Below are positions 1 through 8,488 of a stretch of 37,362 bases of DNA, one piece after another. The stretch lies in the IMG/VR virus record IMGVR_UViG_3300043540_000950, positions 1 through 37,362 of that record. One strand, 5' to 3'. The first letter of the stretch is position 1; every line of letters starts with the position of its first letter. A program made the position numbers and the translations under genes. Below the pieces are notes generated by a model that had not been told where the DNA came from, did not search any database, and saw nothing but the letters and a program-made list of their open reading frames with translations. This stretch comes from a virus.

Positions 1-218
1 ATGGCCACCATCGTAAAAACTCCTTCCGGTACATATAAAGCTCTCGTTCGTCGTCAGGGGTGGCCCACAACGTCCAAGACGTTCAGGACGAAGCGTGATG
101 CCGAGGACTGGGCACGGCGTACTGAGGACGAAATGGTCCGCGGCGTGTACGTTCAGCGCAGTCCTTCCGAGCGGTTGACCCTTGAAAAGGCGCTTGAGCG
201 CTATTGTAAGGCGCCGCA
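1..218 (+). pseudogene. Host tyrosine-recombinase (integrase) gene, 5' fragment cut by the prophage
   Basis: The first 70 or so codons read like the N-terminal arm-type DNA-binding domain of a phage/island integrase: a three-strand beta motif with KTPSGTYKA, GWPTTSKTFRTKRDAEDW and TLEKALERY, which normally leads into the SAM-like core-binding domain. The similarity stops after about codon 68-70 (ERYCK); the frame then runs on for a few phage-encoded codons to a TAA at 232-234. The catalytic domain with its R-H-R-Y residues is absent. This is the only gene here on the plus strand, and it is best explained as a host gene interrupted by transposition of the Mu-like phage. The exact junction is uncertain by some 15 bases. 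Confidence 0.8.
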
Positions 219-223
219 TGAAA

Positions 224-325
224 TGAAAGTTTAAGCCAGTTGATTTGAAACTATATCCTATAGCTTCTGTCGATCAGGAAGTGGGCACCCCGGCTTGGGA
301 TATGGGAGAGGGGAAAGTTTAAGCC
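224..325. repeat. Candidate transposase-binding end repeats
   Basis: A 13-base sequence, GAAAGTTTAAGCC, occurs at 225-237 just inside the phage end and again, identically, at 313-325 within the 3' end of the mom-like gene. A degenerate relative with TTGAAAC is at 245-251 between them. Mu ends carry three transposase-binding sites (R1 and R2 adjacent, R3 further in), and this arrangement of near, middle and distal copies resembles that. Binding by the phage transposase is an inference; the other phage end is needed for comparison. Confidence 0.5.
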
Positions 326-1166
326 TCGGCCGCCAAGACTGGCGGATGAAATAAACATATCGGAATTGCCTCAGCCTGTGACGAACCGCTCGATGGAGGT
401 TTTCCCGCAAGAACACTCCGCGCCGGCCGCCCTTCTTGTGGGCGGTGAGCAGCATTTCATGGTAGGTCTCGCCGTCCAACTCATAGAACGATGTCCAGTG
501 ATGGCCGACGTATAGGAAGTTGGCGGCCTGATAGACGACACCCCAACGCCCGCAGCGTTCGTCGGCGAAACTCTGAACCCACGCCACACCAGGACATGCC
601 TTGCGGATGTACTTGATCGCGTAGGAGATGGTCCGGCTCTCGCTGTTGCGCGGCGCCCGATCATCCATCCACATCCGGTTAAGCTCCAAGTACTGCGTGA
701 CGCCGGTATCGGCGACTACCTTGCCGGCACCCTTCGGGACAAGTGCATATCCGAATTGCAGTACCCCAACCAGATCGCCATCGAGGAACACCCCGAGGTG
801 AACATAACTGTTGTTTACTACCCGCCTTGAATAGTGGTTGGCGATGATGATCTCCACGGCCAAGCGACGAGGAATGGCCGCCACGTAGAAATCGCGGTAG
901 CCAAACCCGGCAAGGCCGAGGGAACCAAAAAAATATCCAGGATTGTTAAAGACCGGCGGTTCATACTCGCCTGGAATAGGCGGGTGATGAGGGGTCGTTT
1001 GTTGCCCACGAGCGTCTCCAGATGACGACGCTCCGTGGCGTTCCTGTTTGGGGCTCGTGGCCCTCAAAAAATTCAATGTCCCGCAGCGCGGGCACTTTAT
1101 TTCAATCTTCAGGTAATTGGCTAAAGCCAATTTTCTATTGCAGTTTCCGCAACGGACTTCTTCCAT
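258..1166 (-). CDS. mom: Com-Mom fusion: zinc ribbon plus adenine hypermodification enzyme
   Basis: Mom converts adenines of phage DNA into a bulky acetamido-type (methylcarbamoyl) form that blocks host restriction enzymes. Residues 1-36 (MEEVRCGNCNRK...) match Mu Com, a small zinc-ribbon RNA-binding protein, with ligands Cys6, Cys9, Cys25 and Cys28. A low-complexity linker (about 40-70) leads to a Mom domain at about 85-295, with the family's HYS at 111-113, LNRMW...NSES at 162-177 and a conserved DERCGRWG region at 202-209. The start at 1166 is chosen because it is the Com start, preceded by AAAGG; a longer frame opens at 1241 but adds no recognisable sequence. In Mu, com and mom are separate overlapping genes, so one 302-residue chain is unusual. 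It is the last gene of the late region, as in Mu. Confidence 0.87.
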   Translation of the reverse strand: MEEVRCGNCNRKLALANYLKIEIKCPRCGTLNFLRATSPKQERHGASSSGDARGQQTTPHHPPIPGEYEPPVFNNPGYFFGSLGLAGFGYRDFYVAAIPRRLAVEIIIANHYSRRVVNNSYVHLGVFLDGDLVGVLQFGYALVPKGAGKVVADTGVTQYLELNRMWMDDRAPRNSESRTISYAIKYIRKACPGVAWVQSFADERCGRWGVVYQAANFLYVGHHWTSFYELDGETYHEMLLTAHKKGGRRGVFLRENLHRAVRHRLRQFRYVYFIRQSWRPRLKLSPLPYPKPGCPLPDRQKL

Positions 1167-1314
1167 ACTGAGCCTTTGTTGATTTTGTGTTAGGCTTTTG
1201 CCCGCCGTGTGCACGGCAAGGGGGCCTCGGCCAAGGCTCACAGGACGGTTCTGTGGGTTGCGGCGGCGGGGTGGGTGTTACCGCACCTATCCCGTCGCTC
1301 CCTTCTTCTCTTCT
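1167..1314 (-). promoter_or_regulatory. Intergenic region upstream of com-mom (probable mom promoter region)
   Basis: This 148-base gap separates the fibre assembly gene from the mom-type gene. In Mu it is the place of the Dam- and C-regulated mom promoter. Here no cluster of GATC sites is present, and the AAAACGTTTT element found at the two other late operons is absent. A short perfect dyad, GCCGTG-TG-CACGGC, lies at about 1204-1217. No clear promoter hexamers can be named; expression could also be read-through from the tail genes. Confidence 0.3.
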
Positions 1315-1836
1315 CTACCAGGTAATCTCTTCGATCTCAGCCGCCGTGCCGCCCGCCGCCACGATGGCCTCAATCTGTGCCTTGAGGGTGCCGGCTTTAA
1401 TGAGCTGCGCCTCCTTGTATGCTCCGCCGTCCTGCATCACCTGGGCAAGTTGATCGGCGGTGTGGAGACGATAGTCACCCACTCCTGCATCGTCGATGCA
1501 CCAGAACACCTGGGGGTGACCGGTGGCCACGGCGCGGGTATATTGCCCGATCAGGTTGAGTTGATCGTGTTCCTTGCCAGGGTAGGCGTGGAGGCTGCCC
1601 AGGGCGGCGGAGGCGAACCCGGCCTCGATAGCGGTGCGGCAAGCGGCGTTGAGGGTGTCGATTTTTATCGACGCAACTTCGGCGACCGATTGAGCGGGGC
1701 CAGGGGTATTTCCTTCAGCCTGCCACGCCTCATATTTTTCCCACCAGCAATGGCCTCGGCTCACAAAAGTATTAGGGGGGATATCTTCAAAGCCGGTGCA
1801 GAATATCAACTCAGGGTTATCAGTCAAATTAAACAT
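1315..1836 (-). CDS. Tail fibre assembly / DUF4376-type protein
   Basis: The protein has 173 residues and sits directly downstream of the tail fibre gene, where Mu encodes its fibre assembly factor U. The N-terminal part (FCTGFEDIPPNTFVSRGHCWWEKYEAW) looks phage-specific. From about residue 55 the sequence (IKIDTLNAACRTAIEAGFAS...LNLIGQ) matches the DUF4376 pattern, which commonly forms the C-terminal part of fibre assembly or tail-tip associated proteins. It probably helps the fibre trimer fold or attach. Seven bases separate it from the fibre gene stop, so the two are co-expressed. Confidence 0.65.
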   Translation of the reverse strand: MFNLTDNPELIFCTGFEDIPPNTFVSRGHCWWEKYEAWQAEGNTPGPAQSVAEVASIKIDTLNAACRTAIEAGFASAALGSLHAYPGKEHDQLNLIGQYTRAVATGHPQVFWCIDDAGVGDYRLHTADQLAQVMQDGGAYKEAQLIKAGTLKAQIEAIVAAGGTAAEIEEITW

Positions 1837-1844
1837 TGCGCCTC

Positions 1845-3440
1845 CTAATAGAACTCGGCATCAGCCGCCCAATGGTATTGAACCCCTTGTCCGGTTCCGG
1901 TATTGGGGCCGCAGCCGGCGCTAAAACCGCCCTGGCCGATAGAAAGAATCCCGCCCGTAACGTCACTCCCGGCGGTATAAATTTTCGTTACCTTTCCCGC
2001 CGCTCCGGTCATCACCCCATAAAGCGTTACTGAAGGAGAAGACCTTTTAGACGTTCTGAAAGACGTCTGAGCAAATATCTCGTTGACGGTAGTAACCTGA
2101 GAAAAAATAAAGGTCGTACAGCCATAGCTTTCCGGCGTCCCCGGTTTTACGGAAAGAGAGTAGCTCTTCTCGTAATAGCCTTCGCACAACGCCCGCGCCG
2201 CGCCTTCAGGAAGGCTCTTGAATTCAGTTGCCGCCGCCGATTTCTCGATCTGGAAGTCCGTCACCTCGATCCAATCGTTGGCAGAACCCGCCCCCGCGAA
2301 GTTTCCGGTTGAAACCTGGAAACCTAGCTGGGTGGCCGTGGCGGGCACGTTGATGGTGACCTGCATGAGCGTGAAGTTTGCCGTCAACAGCGACGACAGG
2401 TTTTGGTTGACCAGGGCCTGTTGCCCGGTCCACGTCCCAGAATTCAAGGCCGATAGGCTTTGATCGTTACCTGTTCCGAACGAAAACACCAAAAACAAGC
2501 CGGCGGCGTAGGTGGAGCCTTTCCGCGACTTGAATGAAATCGTAACCGTCTTTCCGGCATAACGGCGGCAGTCCACACTCCTGGCGACATAGGCAACCTG
2601 GACGCCGTTGACGTAGTTGCCATCGACGCGCGCGATGCGTAACGCAGAACTCACCCCATCGACACCGGGATTTACCTGTTGGGCCGTTAACGTACCGCTA
2701 GGGACACCGGTGCTTTGTACCGCAAAGCGGTCTACAACATAAGTCCATGCGGTGCTGAGCGCGACAGCCGTGCCACAGTTCCGTTGGTCGATTCGCATGT
2801 CCCCATTTATCACCAGGTTATCCCGGAACACGGACCCAGACACTACGGCATTTAATGCCGTAATATCCGCGTTTACGCCACGTGCCGCAAAGCCACCGGC
2901 TTGAGCGTCGATGTCCACGAACAATTCCGTTGTGCTTATATAGTCACCCACTTTCACCACGCTTCCGACCGGCGCCACCGAAGTGATGGCGCCTGGAGTG
3001 ATGGTGCTGAGGTAGTAGCGGCCAGGGGTGAGCCCGGCGAAAATCGGGGCTGCACCGAAGGCGTACATTTTTGCATTGGAAACATCGGCCACGCCGTGCA
3101 CGTCTTGCTTGTCAGTCCCATCCGCGATGGCTTGGTCGTAGCGGCTGTTGGCTGCATCCCAGTACACCGCGTTTCCGGTGATAACGGCCGGTGCGAAGGT
3201 GGCTTGGTCCACCACCACGGCGTGCTGGGCGGTCTGAATCATCTTGGTGATGGCTTGACGAAGTTGGGTCTTGTCGCCCGCGTTCGGCACCATGCTGGCG
3301 CCCGTAATGACATTGACGATTTCCCGCTGGGTGTCCTCGATGGCGGCAGCCGGAACGAGCGAACCTTCGATACCGCCGGCCAGGTTGGCGTCCACGTAGG
3401 GGTCGTCCGCCGCCCCTCCAATTGGTGGGATGTAATCCAT
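1845..3440 (-). CDS. Tail fibre protein (Mu S position)
   Basis: This 531-residue protein is the probable receptor-binding fibre of the contractile tail. The first ~130 residues (PPIGGAADDPYVDANLAGGIEGS...DKTQLRQAITKMIQ) look like the baseplate-attachment part of Mu-like fibres. At about residue 205 the motif NLVINGDMRIDQRN begins a beta-rich distal module often found in phage fibres and surface-binding proteins. The ATG at 3440 has a good GGAG ribosome site; an alternative TTG at 3464 would overlap gp48. The distal half is less GC-rich than the tail genes before it, as is usual for exchanged host-range modules. No DNA invertase gene or inverted copy of fibre sequence is visible nearby, unlike Mu's G segment. 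Confidence 0.8.
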   Translation of the reverse strand: MDYIPPIGGAADDPYVDANLAGGIEGSLVPAAAIEDTQREIVNVITGASMVPNAGDKTQLRQAITKMIQTAQHAVVVDQATFAPAVITGNAVYWDAANSRYDQAIADGTDKQDVHGVADVSNAKMYAFGAAPIFAGLTPGRYYLSTITPGAITSVAPVGSVVKVGDYISTTELFVDIDAQAGGFAARGVNADITALNAVVSGSVFRDNLVINGDMRIDQRNCGTAVALSTAWTYVVDRFAVQSTGVPSGTLTAQQVNPGVDGVSSALRIARVDGNYVNGVQVAYVARSVDCRRYAGKTVTISFKSRKGSTYAAGLFLVFSFGTGNDQSLSALNSGTWTGQQALVNQNLSSLLTANFTLMQVTINVPATATQLGFQVSTGNFAGAGSANDWIEVTDFQIEKSAAATEFKSLPEGAARALCEGYYEKSYSLSVKPGTPESYGCTTFIFSQVTTVNEIFAQTSFRTSKRSSPSVTLYGVMTGAAGKVTKIYTAGSDVTGGILSIGQGGFSAGCGPNTGTGQGVQYHWAADAEFY

Positions 3441-3441
3441 C

Positions 3442-4044
3442 TTATGCTCCTTGATACGCAACAATGACTTGGGTATGGGCTGGTTTCAGCCGGTTGAGCA
3501 GACATTCCAGGTCCGCCGCCCGGCTGATCTTGCCCAGGCTGTCTCCGCATTGGCTGGCGCCGCAGCGGAAGGGGGTGAATCTCGGGCCGGTGACGGTGAC
3601 GCGCCAGTAGTGGCGCACCGTGGCCGGGCCGTTGAGGGCGTCGCCGCAGCGGGAGCGCCCACACATGAACGGGCGGAAAACGTCAATCCGCACGGTGTAG
3701 CCGAGATGCTCGGCGAGGGCCTGGAAGTAGGCGATGGAGGCGCCGCCTCGGGCGGTCAGCTTGGCCGCCACCGCCGCCCGCCGTTCGGCGATGGTTTGCG
3801 CCCCGGTGCCCGTGCAGGTATCAGGCAGTCCGCACACGCGCTCCCAATCGGGCAGCAGCTCGTAGGCGGTGCGGGGGTCGGCCTCCTCGATCAACTGGAG
3901 AGTACGGGAATCAACCCTGGCCAGCTCTTCGGCCATCGCCGCAAGCACTTTCGCCAGGGTACTATCCGGGTCCTGGGGCCAAGCCAAGCCGCTGGGCAGC
4001 AGCGCCTGGAGCTGGCGGCGGTATTTATCGGTCAGGGCTCCCAT
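3442..4044 (-). CDS. Mu gp48-like tail protein (DUF2313/YmfQ)
   Basis: The 200-residue product matches the Mu gp48 / YmfQ family, a small baseplate component that connects the J-like wedge protein to the fibre. Recognisable parts are the start YRRQLQALLPSGLAWPQDPDSTLAKVLAAMAEELARVD and the middle section with LLPDWERVCGLPD and AERRAAVAAKLTARGG, both typical of the family. A pair of CGxSxCGD-type segments (CGRSRCGD and CGASQCGD) is present in the C-terminal half, as is common in this family. It overlaps the end of gp47 by 13 bases and ends 2 bases before the fibre gene, so it belongs to the tail operon. Confidence 0.88.
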   Translation of the reverse strand: MGALTDKYRRQLQALLPSGLAWPQDPDSTLAKVLAAMAEELARVDSRTLQLIEEADPRTAYELLPDWERVCGLPDTCTGTGAQTIAERRAAVAAKLTARGGASIAYFQALAEHLGYTVRIDVFRPFMCGRSRCGDALNGPATVRHYWRVTVTGPRFTPFRCGASQCGDSLGKISRAADLECLLNRLKPAHTQVIVAYQGA

Positions 4045-5087
4045 GTGATGCTCCCCAATTCTGCCATTTCGTTAACGGCATGGGTGACGTTGGCGACGGG
4101 CGACAACAGCTCGTTATCGGTTTCCCCGGCGGCCAAGGAAATAGCCTCCCTTAAATGGGATAGCAGGATGGTTCCTCCTGGCACCGCCTCCCGCAGAATC
4201 AGGTCGTCCAATTCATCTTGTACCGCCGCCCGCACGGCGGGCGTGTCGGGAACGATGCGGATGGTGGGATTGATTGGAACCGGCGTGGGCGCGAATGTAT
4301 AAGGCTCGGCGCCGACGGGGCAATTGGCTTCAATGTGGGCCTGGACCGCCGCCACCTTTGCAGCGTCGGGAATCGGGCCGCCGGCCGCTCCGTCGGTAAC
4401 GAAAGTCACGCCCACCGTGTAGGCGCCGAAATGCAGGGGGAACACCCATACCCGCGTCACTCCAGGCACTTCCAGCGCCCAGGTGACATAGTCATGGGCG
4501 GCGCCGCCGTGGGGCGGCTGGCGGATACGGGCCAGCATCCTGGCGAGGAGGGATTCCTTGCTTTCGTCATCCACCCCGCCGGTCAATCCACTGGCCCCCA
4601 CGGTAGCGGTTCCGACCACGCCGTCGATGGGGCTGGCGAGTGTCAGGGGCGTTCCCTCGGCGGTGTCGCCATCGGCGCCGGCAGTGAGGGCCACCACGTT
4701 GGCCGTGGCGGTTCCGCCCGCCACGATGACGGGTGCTTCGGTGGCGAAATCAACGCCGTCGCGACGCTGGACAACGGTCCCGGCCTCGATGGTTTTGCCA
4801 TCCGTCCCACTAAACACCACCGGTCCGGAGGAGAAAGTGGCGGCGAGGTACGGCACTCCCCAGAATCCGGCATGGCGCTTCAAAACATCAAGCTCTGCGG
4901 TGTCGTAAATAATATTTTTTGCGACGCCATCAACATAGCCATATAGGTCATATATAGAATTCTGACCAACGCGAACAAGGGCGCCAATGTTAGAGCGACG
5001 TAAACCAGCGGCACCTGGTATGAGGCTCTGGAAATCCGCTTCCCCGCGTTCGATCAGCTCTTTAAGAGTGGGGCGATAGAAAGGCAT
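4032..5087 (-). CDS. Baseplate J-like protein (Mu gp47)
   Basis: This is the wedge protein of the contractile baseplate, related to P2 gpJ and T4 gp6. The 351-residue length is normal. The N-terminus MPFYRPTLKELIERGEADF is the family start, and the section TGGVDDESKESLLARMLARIRQPPHGGAAHDYVTWALEVPGVTRVWVFP (described by position, residues about 175-220) carries the conserved PPxGG and PGVTRVWV patterns. The start codon overlaps the stop of gp46 by one base (TAATG), indicating coupled translation. Confidence 0.93.
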   Translation of the reverse strand: MPFYRPTLKELIERGEADFQSLIPGAAGLRRSNIGALVRVGQNSIYDLYGYVDGVAKNIIYDTAELDVLKRHAGFWGVPYLAATFSSGPVVFSGTDGKTIEAGTVVQRRDGVDFATEAPVIVAGGTATANVVALTAGADGDTAEGTPLTLASPIDGVVGTATVGASGLTGGVDDESKESLLARMLARIRQPPHGGAAHDYVTWALEVPGVTRVWVFPLHFGAYTVGVTFVTDGAAGGPIPDAAKVAAVQAHIEANCPVGAEPYTFAPTPVPINPTIRIVPDTPAVRAAVQDELDDLILREAVPGGTILLSHLREAISLAAGETDNELLSPVANVTHAVNEMAELGSITWEP

Positions 5088-5536
5088 TACAGGGTTCTCC
5101 AGAGATAATCGAAACTAAAATCCGCCCGGCTTCCATCGGGCCGGTAGATGGCTACTTTCATACCCAACACCCCATCCCTCAGGATGAAGGCATCGCAGTC
5201 CACGCGGCTGGCCACCCCATCCTCCTCCATCCATTCCAGGGCCTCTCGCAGATATTCGCGGGCCTTTACCACTACCTGGGGGAGTTGCTTTTCCCTGGAC
5301 AGTAGCCAGAGGCGACTCCCCATACGGTCACCGGGAACGGCAGGGTAAGCATCCGACCAATGCCCGCGCCGGTCCGTCTCGCCGAAGGGCAGCACGTCGT
5401 CGGGCTCGGCCCGGCGGTCGGTGAACAGGGAGAGAATGACGGCAGTCTCAAGCCCATCGTCCTCCTCAAGCCCCAAGGTGCCGATGGCCCAGTCGGCGCC
5501 CTTGTCGAATCCCATGAAAACCGTTTTGAAGTCCAT
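5087..5536 (-). CDS. Mu gp46-like baseplate protein (GP46 family)
   Basis: The product has 149 residues and matches the Mu gp46 family, relatives of the T4 gp25 / P2 gpW baseplate wedge proteins. Visible hallmarks are LETAVILSLFTDRRA near residue 30, then DRRGHWSDAYP and GSRLWLLSREKQ, which are the most conserved stretches of the family. It lies between the spike gene gp45 and the J-like gene gp47, the same order as in Mu. Only 11 bases separate it from gp45, so it has no promoter of its own. Confidence 0.92.
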   Translation of the reverse strand: MDFKTVFMGFDKGADWAIGTLGLEEDDGLETAVILSLFTDRRAEPDDVLPFGETDRRGHWSDAYPAVPGDRMGSRLWLLSREKQLPQVVVKAREYLREALEWMEEDGVASRVDCDAFILRDGVLGMKVAIYRPDGSRADFSFDYLWRTL

Positions 5537-5547
5537 TTAATCGGCCT

Positions 5548-6129
5548 TTACATGGTCTGATTGGGCGCGGCGGTGGGGCTTCCGGTCACGTCGTTCTCGT
5601 TGTGGGTGTGACCGTCGTAGGTGTCCCGCATGGCGCTCATGGTGCGGCCGCCCGTGTCGCACAGGTCGCGGATTTCGCCGGTCACTTCCAGCAGCGGCGT
5701 GTCCATGCGCACCTTCTCCGCCGCCTCGATCAGTACCCCCTTGGCGCGAATAACCACCCAGCCGTCGGCCCGTAGGTAAACGCGGTGCCCAGTCCCAAGC
5801 TTGTCCAGGATGGTATAGAGGCACGATTCGCCGGCGGCCAGTCCGGTTGGGCGGTAGCGGCGGTCGTCCACCGCCACCAGGACGCCACGGTCGCGGTTGC
5901 CCCCCACCGCCAGGAACACCCCTTCCGCCCCGGCCAGAGGCACGGAGGTGTGGCCGTAGTTCTGGTAACGGTCTGCGCCGTCCCTCACCTCTCCGGCCAG
6001 CAGTTTCACCTGGGCGCGCTGCATTTTATGGGCATCGTTCAGGGCGGACAGCACCGCCAAGCCAACCATCAGCCGCACCCGACGCATCACCGGGGCCATG
6101 ATTTTTTGCACGGCGGCGATCATTTCCAC
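5548..6129 (-). CDS. Baseplate spike protein (Mu gp45)
   Basis: This 193-residue protein forms the central spike that pierces the host outer membrane. The N-terminal half carries an OB-fold-type segment and the C-terminal half a beta-helix-like repeat region. Near the end, DGHTHNEND gives His174 and His176, the HxH pair that in Mu gp45 and P2 gpV coordinates iron at the spike tip. It overlaps the 3' end of the hub gene P by 10 bases. The length and the neighbours agree with Mu. Confidence 0.92.
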   Translation of the reverse strand: MEMIAAVQKIMAPVMRRVRLMVGLAVLSALNDAHKMQRAQVKLLAGEVRDGADRYQNYGHTSVPLAGAEGVFLAVGGNRDRGVLVAVDDRRYRPTGLAAGESCLYTILDKLGTGHRVYLRADGWVVIRAKGVLIEAAEKVRMDTPLLEVTGEIRDLCDTGGRTMSAMRDTYDGHTHNENDVTGSPTAAPNQTM

Positions 6130-7226
6130 TCCTCCTTCATGGCTTTCTTGGCCCCCGCTACGTTATGCGCCGCACCGTTCTTGCCTTTAATGGCGGTGGA
6201 CAGGCGGGTCCCTTTAACGCCCTCCAGCAGCTCGAAGGCTTCCGGCCTGGCCAGCTCCAGTTCGGTGAGTGTGCCGCTGTCGTCCAGGGTGTAGGTGCAG
6301 GACACGATCAGCACCTCGAAGTCCGCATGGATGAGAGGCGACTTGAGGTTGACGCGGGTGTTGGGTGTCCACAGGGAGCCATCCGCCCGCCGCCAACCCC
6401 GCACCGTGACGGTGGCCCGGCTGCCGCGCCCACGGCGCACGTTGCGCTCCCACTCGGCGCGACGGCGGAAGGAGGTGTGTTCACCCTCCTCGGCCAGTAC
6501 GATCAGTGGCCGGTAGCGGGTGATGGCATCGTCTCGCGCTTCGCCGCTCGCGCCGGTGACGGTTTCGCCGAAGTTGTCGTCGTCCTCGCGGCCGTGCCCC
6601 TTCACGATGTAGTTGGAAAAACGCTCCCGATGGCTAAATGAACCACGAGCGCGGAGGATATTCACCCCTTCCTCCAGGGCCGCGCCGGATTTCTCCCGGC
6701 CGGAGCGGGTAATCACCAGGTTGCCAAGGCCGTCCGCCATCAACAGCACCCCGCGCATACGGGCGGCGCGGTCCAGGCACTCGAACACCGTTTCCCCTTC
6801 CTGGATGTTGAAGCTGGAGAACGACTCGGAGACGGAAACCTCCTCGATCACCTTGATGCCGAACGGTCGGCACAGGTCGCGGGCGATCTGCGCCAGGGTC
6901 CGTCCCTTCCACTGTCCGGACTTGTGGATGGCGGAGCAGTCCACCAAATCGGCGGTCTTGTCCCGCCCCTCTACCGAAATGCCGTGGGAGTTGGCGTCAT
7001 AGTCCGGGCTGGGTTCGTCCACGTAGCCGGTGATGACGGGCTCGCCATCCATCAACACTTGGCACGGTTCGCCGGGGTGAATGGGGCGGGGGGTTGGGGT
7101 GCCCTCCCATTTCTCGGTCACGCCCAGGGTGAACGCCCCGGCGATCTGCTCGATGCCCCGCTGCACCCGGACGGATTTCCAGCCACCGTAAAGGCTGCCG
7201 CCCACTTTAAGCTCCAGCCCGTTCAC
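6120..7226 (-). CDS. Baseplate hub protein (Mu P, gp44)
   Basis: The 368-residue product belongs to the Mu P / P2 gpD / T4 gp27 hub family. Supporting sequence includes the start LELKVGGSLYGGWKSVRVQRGIEQ (family-typical beta-barrel entry), the segment with PGEPCQVLMDGEPVITGYVDE, and SVEGRDKTADLVDCSA at about residue 85-100, the most characteristic motif. It acts as the platform on which the spike and wedge assemble. It overlaps the end of N by 4 bases (ATGA). Mu has a separate C-dependent promoter ahead of this gene; no copy of the 24-base late element is seen here. Confidence 0.92.
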   Translation of the reverse strand: MNGLELKVGGSLYGGWKSVRVQRGIEQIAGAFTLGVTEKWEGTPTPRPIHPGEPCQVLMDGEPVITGYVDEPSPDYDANSHGISVEGRDKTADLVDCSAIHKSGQWKGRTLAQIARDLCRPFGIKVIEEVSVSESFSSFNIQEGETVFECLDRAARMRGVLLMADGLGNLVITRSGREKSGAALEEGVNILRARGSFSHRERFSNYIVKGHGREDDDNFGETVTGASGEARDDAITRYRPLIVLAEEGEHTSFRRRAEWERNVRRGRGSRATVTVRGWRRADGSLWTPNTRVNLKSPLIHADFEVLIVSCTYTLDDSGTLTELELARPEAFELLEGVKGTRLSTAIKGKNGAAHNVAGAKKAMKEEWK

Positions 7227-8488
7227 AGCAGCACCTCCAGGGCACGGCCGCCGGGGACGAAGCCAGGATGGACAACGCGGTTGCGGGCCACGATCTCGTC
7301 GGCCCGCGTGGCGTCGCCGTAGATGCGGTGGGCCGCCACCACGGCGGGCAGGGTGGAGGGCAGTTCAACGCTTCCCACCCGTGCCAGCCGGGAGCCGCGC
7401 TCGGAAACATCCTTCACCACCGCTACCCGCAGCTTCGCCAGGGCGAGGTGCGCCGGGTCGGCGAGGCGGACGGGGGAGGAAGCCCCCGGAATGGTCGGCA
7501 TGGCCACGCCGGTAAGCTGGTCGTCAAGACGCCCCGCCACCGTGTCGCGAGTGGCCACCGCCTCGTCATAGCTGGGCCACGTCATCCGGCTAGTGAGGCG
7601 GGCCGCCTCCACCAGCGCCCCCTGGCGGGCCAGGGCGATGATGGCCGCCTGGTTGCGGGCCTGGGCCTGGCGGGTTGGCGTCACGGCCGGCGTGGAGAAC
7701 AGCGGAGGACGGGCAACAAGGGGAGAAGGCGCCGCCTCGTCGCCGAAGTCGAACAGGTGGGACAGGGCGCGGAAGCCGTCCAGGGGAGAAAGCGCCATCG
7801 ACGCCAGGGCGGAGATGGAACCCAGCAGCAGGTCGGCCAGGGCGCCGGGGTTCTGCACCAGGGAAATCATATTGCCCAGGCCGCCCAAGCGGGCCAGGCC
7901 GAATTCCGACAACAGCCCGCCGTCGCACCGCATGAGGCCGGTAAGGGTGTCCACCTGGCCCAGCAGGGAAGAGGCCATGTCCATGCCGTGCTGGGCCGCC
8001 CATGCCGGGAGGCCGTCCACCGAAAACACGCTGCCGAAGTCCTCCGCCACGGCGCCCAGGGCATCGTCCGCCGCCGAGGCCACCCGACCCTGGGTGTCGG
8101 CGCGGACCGTGGGTTCCTCGTTGGCGCTGCCTTCCACGAACGTCATGGAGATGCGGCACAGTCCTCCTTCGTCGATATTCTCCGACCACCGCGCCGGCTG
8201 CGTCGCCGTGACCGTGATGGTCCCCCGGTACGGGTGGACCAAGGGGCCGGAACCGGGTTCCTCGATAGCGGCCAGGAGCTTGTCCCGCTTGTCCATATAG
8301 TCGGCGCCGATGACGAAGCCTTCGACCATGAACTCCCGCTTTGCCCGGCCCATGTCCTCCGGGTAAACCGTGTCCCGCTTGGGGTATTCGTGCACCACCA
8401 CCCGCCGCCCTGCCTCGCCGGATGCGGCCTTCACGTGGAAGGGGACGCCACGGAAGGAAGCGGGGCGGAGATTGTCGCGCCAGCTCAT
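7223..8488 (-). CDS. DNA circularisation / tail protein N (Mu gp43)
   Basis: The protein has 421 residues. Its first 95 residues (MSWRDNLRPASFRGVPFHVKAA..., VHEYPKRDTVYPEDMGRAKREF, VHPYRGT) are the DNA-circularisation N-terminal domain of Mu gpN. In Mu this virion protein is carried in the tail and is placed at the distal tube; the name derives from the injected protein that circularises DNA. The remainder is alanine- and glycine-rich helical sequence typical of the family's C-terminal part. The start overlaps the stop of the tape measure gene by 4 bases. Confidence 0.9.
   Translation of the reverse strand: MSWRDNLRPASFRGVPFHVKAASGEAGRRVVVHEYPKRDTVYPEDMGRAKREFMVEGFVIGADYMDKRDKLLAAIEEPGSGPLVHPYRGTITVTATQPARWSENIDEGGLCRISMTFVEGSANEEPTVRADTQGRVASAADDALGAVAEDFGSVFSVDGLPAWAAQHGMDMASSLLGQVDTLTGLMRCDGGLLSEFGLARLGGLGNMISLVQNPGALADLLLGSISALASMALSPLDGFRALSHLFDFGDEAAPSPLVARPPLFSTPAVTPTRQAQARNQAAIIALARQGALVEAARLTSRMTWPSYDEAVATRDTVAGRLDDQLTGVAMPTIPGASSPVRLADPAHLALAKLRVAVVKDVSERGSRLARVGSVELPSTLPAVVAAHRIYGDATRADEIVARNRVVHPGFVPGGRALEVLL

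Noticed and set aside
1167-1340. Dam-site (GATC) control region of mom
   Set aside because: Mu mom is controlled by a cluster of GATC sites. I see only one GATC, near 1333 inside the fibre assembly gene, so a Mu-type methylation switch is not supported.
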